From: Gemmatimonadota bacterium
GTDB taxonomy: Bacteria > Gemmatimonadota > Gemmatimonadetes > Gemmatimonadales > GWC2-71-9
DNA length: 13,624 bases
Direction of reading: 5' to 3'
Assembly (NCBI GenBank): GCA_024640185.1
Contig: JAHEFN010000024.1
Location: 864 to 14,487 of the forward strand
Shown: positions 12,822 to 13,624 of the stretch, piece after piece
Layout: every line of letters starts with the position of its first letter
Numbering within the stretch: position 1 is the stretch's first letter
Program-made: the position numbers and the translations under genes
Notes under the pieces: generated by a model
The model's input: the letters and a program-made list of their open reading frames with translations, nothing else
Database searches by the model: none
Told to the model about the DNA's origin: nothing

Positions 12822-13624
12822 GGAGTCGAGGTGCCCAGCGACTCGAGCTCGTCGCGCCAGTTGAGGATCAGGCTCAGGGCCCGGGTCCCCCCGCTGCTGG
12901 TGCGGACCATCAGGAACCGGCCATCGGGGTGGACGTCGTAGCCCTGATGATACCCGTCGCTCAGGAACATCGATCCGTTGAAGAGGGGCGCGGGTGGGTC
13001 GTGGCTGAACGTCGGGCGGAGGCCGGTGCGCACGGCGAACATCTGGCCCCGCGAATCCCGGAAGAAGAGCCGGCTGCCATCACGACTCCAGCGTGGCTCC
13101 GCCCCACCGGTCTGGGAAATGGCATACCGGGCCGAGTCGACGTTGGGGAAGGGGCGCACCATCACCTGCGAGGTCCCCGTCTCGGTCGAGACGTAGGCCA
13201 GCCACCGGCCGTCGGGGGAGATGGTCGGGGCAAAGCGGTCGTAGGCCCGCCGCGGCAGCAGGTCGCGGGGCGTGGAGTCGACACCCAGCTCGAGGAGGCG
13301 CAGCCACCGGGTGCCGACCTCGGTTCCCCGGGTCCGGATCACCGCAAACCGGCCGGAGGGATCGTAGGCGATCTCGTCGCTTTGTTCCTCGCCAGGCAGC
13401 AGCGGTCGTTGCTCGTCACTGCCGTCGGCCCGGCGGGTGAAGATCCGGTGGCGGCCGTCGAGGTCGGCCAGGTAGGCGATCCGGTTGCTGCCCGGTTGCC
13501 ACGCGGGGCGATCGCCGTCGGTGATGTTGGAGGAGATCTTGGCCATGGAACCGTTGGTGAGATCCTTGATCCAGATGTCGGAGGCTGACCCCCCGGAGGC
13601 ATAGCTCAACGCCACCCTGTTGCC
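12818..13624 (-). CDS. PD40/TolB-like beta-propeller, C-terminal part, cut by window edge
   Basis: The frame is open to the right edge, so only the last 268 codons are seen. It contains WD40-like (PD40) propeller blades with recurring cores: DRPAWQPGSNRIAYLAD, EIAYDPSGRFAVIR, APTISPDGRWLAYVS, EPRWSRDGSRLFF and YDVHPDGRFLMVR. The C-terminal ending LILNWRDELESL resembles the 'LNWFEEL' ending that I know from large Ser/Thr kinase-propeller fusions and TolB-like periplasmic proteins in Gemmatimonadota and Acidobacteriota. A kinase domain upstream of the edge is therefore plausible, but nothing in this window shows it. The stop codon overlaps the TTG start of the acyltransferase gene. Confidence 0.85.
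   Translation of the reverse strand, partial: GNRVALSYASGGSASDIWIKDLTNGSMAKISSNITDGDRPAWQPGSNRIAYLADLDGRHRIFTRRADGSDEQRPLLPGEEQSDEIAYDPSGRFAVIRTRGTEVGTRWLRLLELGVDSTPRDLLPRRAYDRFAPTISPDGRWLAYVSTETGTSQVMVRPFPNVDSARYAISQTGGAEPRWSRDGSRLFFRDSRGQMFAVRTGLRPTFSHDPPAPLFNGSMFLSDGYHQGYDVHPDGRFLMVRTSSGGTRALSLILNWRDELESLGTSTP

Noticed and set aside
12803..13588. Plus-strand open frame opposite the PD40 propeller (261 codons)
   Set aside because: Antisense shadow; the minus strand carries repeated PDGR/WSRDG propeller cores.

Overview
The window is high-GC bacterial DNA with dense, GC-biased coding on both strands. The gene content suggests a soil- or sediment-type bacterium of the Gemmatimonadota/Acidobacteriota kind. 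Supporting signs are a PD40 propeller with the C-terminal ending common on kinase-propeller fusions, a flotillin/NfeD-like pair, many exported hydrolases, and purine/pyrimidine heptamer repeats between genes. This assignment is an inference from style; there is no rRNA or other marker gene. I found no tRNA, rRNA, CRISPR array, transposase or phage gene.

Layout. At the left edge lies the end of a membrane-anchored DUF3465 protein (+), followed by a complete tyrosine phenol-lyase gene (+). Facing it is a run of minus-strand genes: a fatty acid desaturase, a lipoprotein of the DPP III/M49 metallopeptidase type, a GCS2-like ligase fused to a CBS pair, and a PP2C phosphatase. They are separated by 112-166 bp gaps, so they are probably not one tight operon. 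A divergent gap of about 140 bp then leads to two plus-strand genes for exported proteins: a CBM9-like protein with a Sec-type signal and a Tat-signal protein of the glycosyl-hydrolase-like family. A strong hairpin separates these from a second minus-strand run. That run is transcribed as a partial PD40 propeller gene, a PlsC-type acyltransferase overlapping it by 4 bp, a repeat-bearing gap, and then the tightly coupled NfeD/YqiJ-like and flotillin genes.

How genes may work together. The NfeD-like and flotillin genes form a familiar membrane-microdomain pair. The acyltransferase and desaturase are also membrane-lipid functions, but they lie in separate transcription units. The CBM9-like and GHL proteins look like a two-gene unit for binding and cutting an extracellular glycan. 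The PP2C phosphatase could oppose a Ser/Thr kinase, and the partial right-edge gene has the C-terminal ending typical of kinase-propeller fusions, but no kinase domain is visible here.

The least explained feature is a set of seven-nucleotide tandem repeats. One kind (consensus near GGAGANC) lies just upstream of three minus-strand genes. A second kind (GACGAGA) lies at gene 3' ends and supplies the last codons and the stop codon of both the CBM9-like and the GHL gene, using an identical 15-base sequence each time. This is the best candidate for an undescribed element in the window. Apart from it, the window is mostly ordinary chromosomal content, and I see no convincing new multi-gene system.
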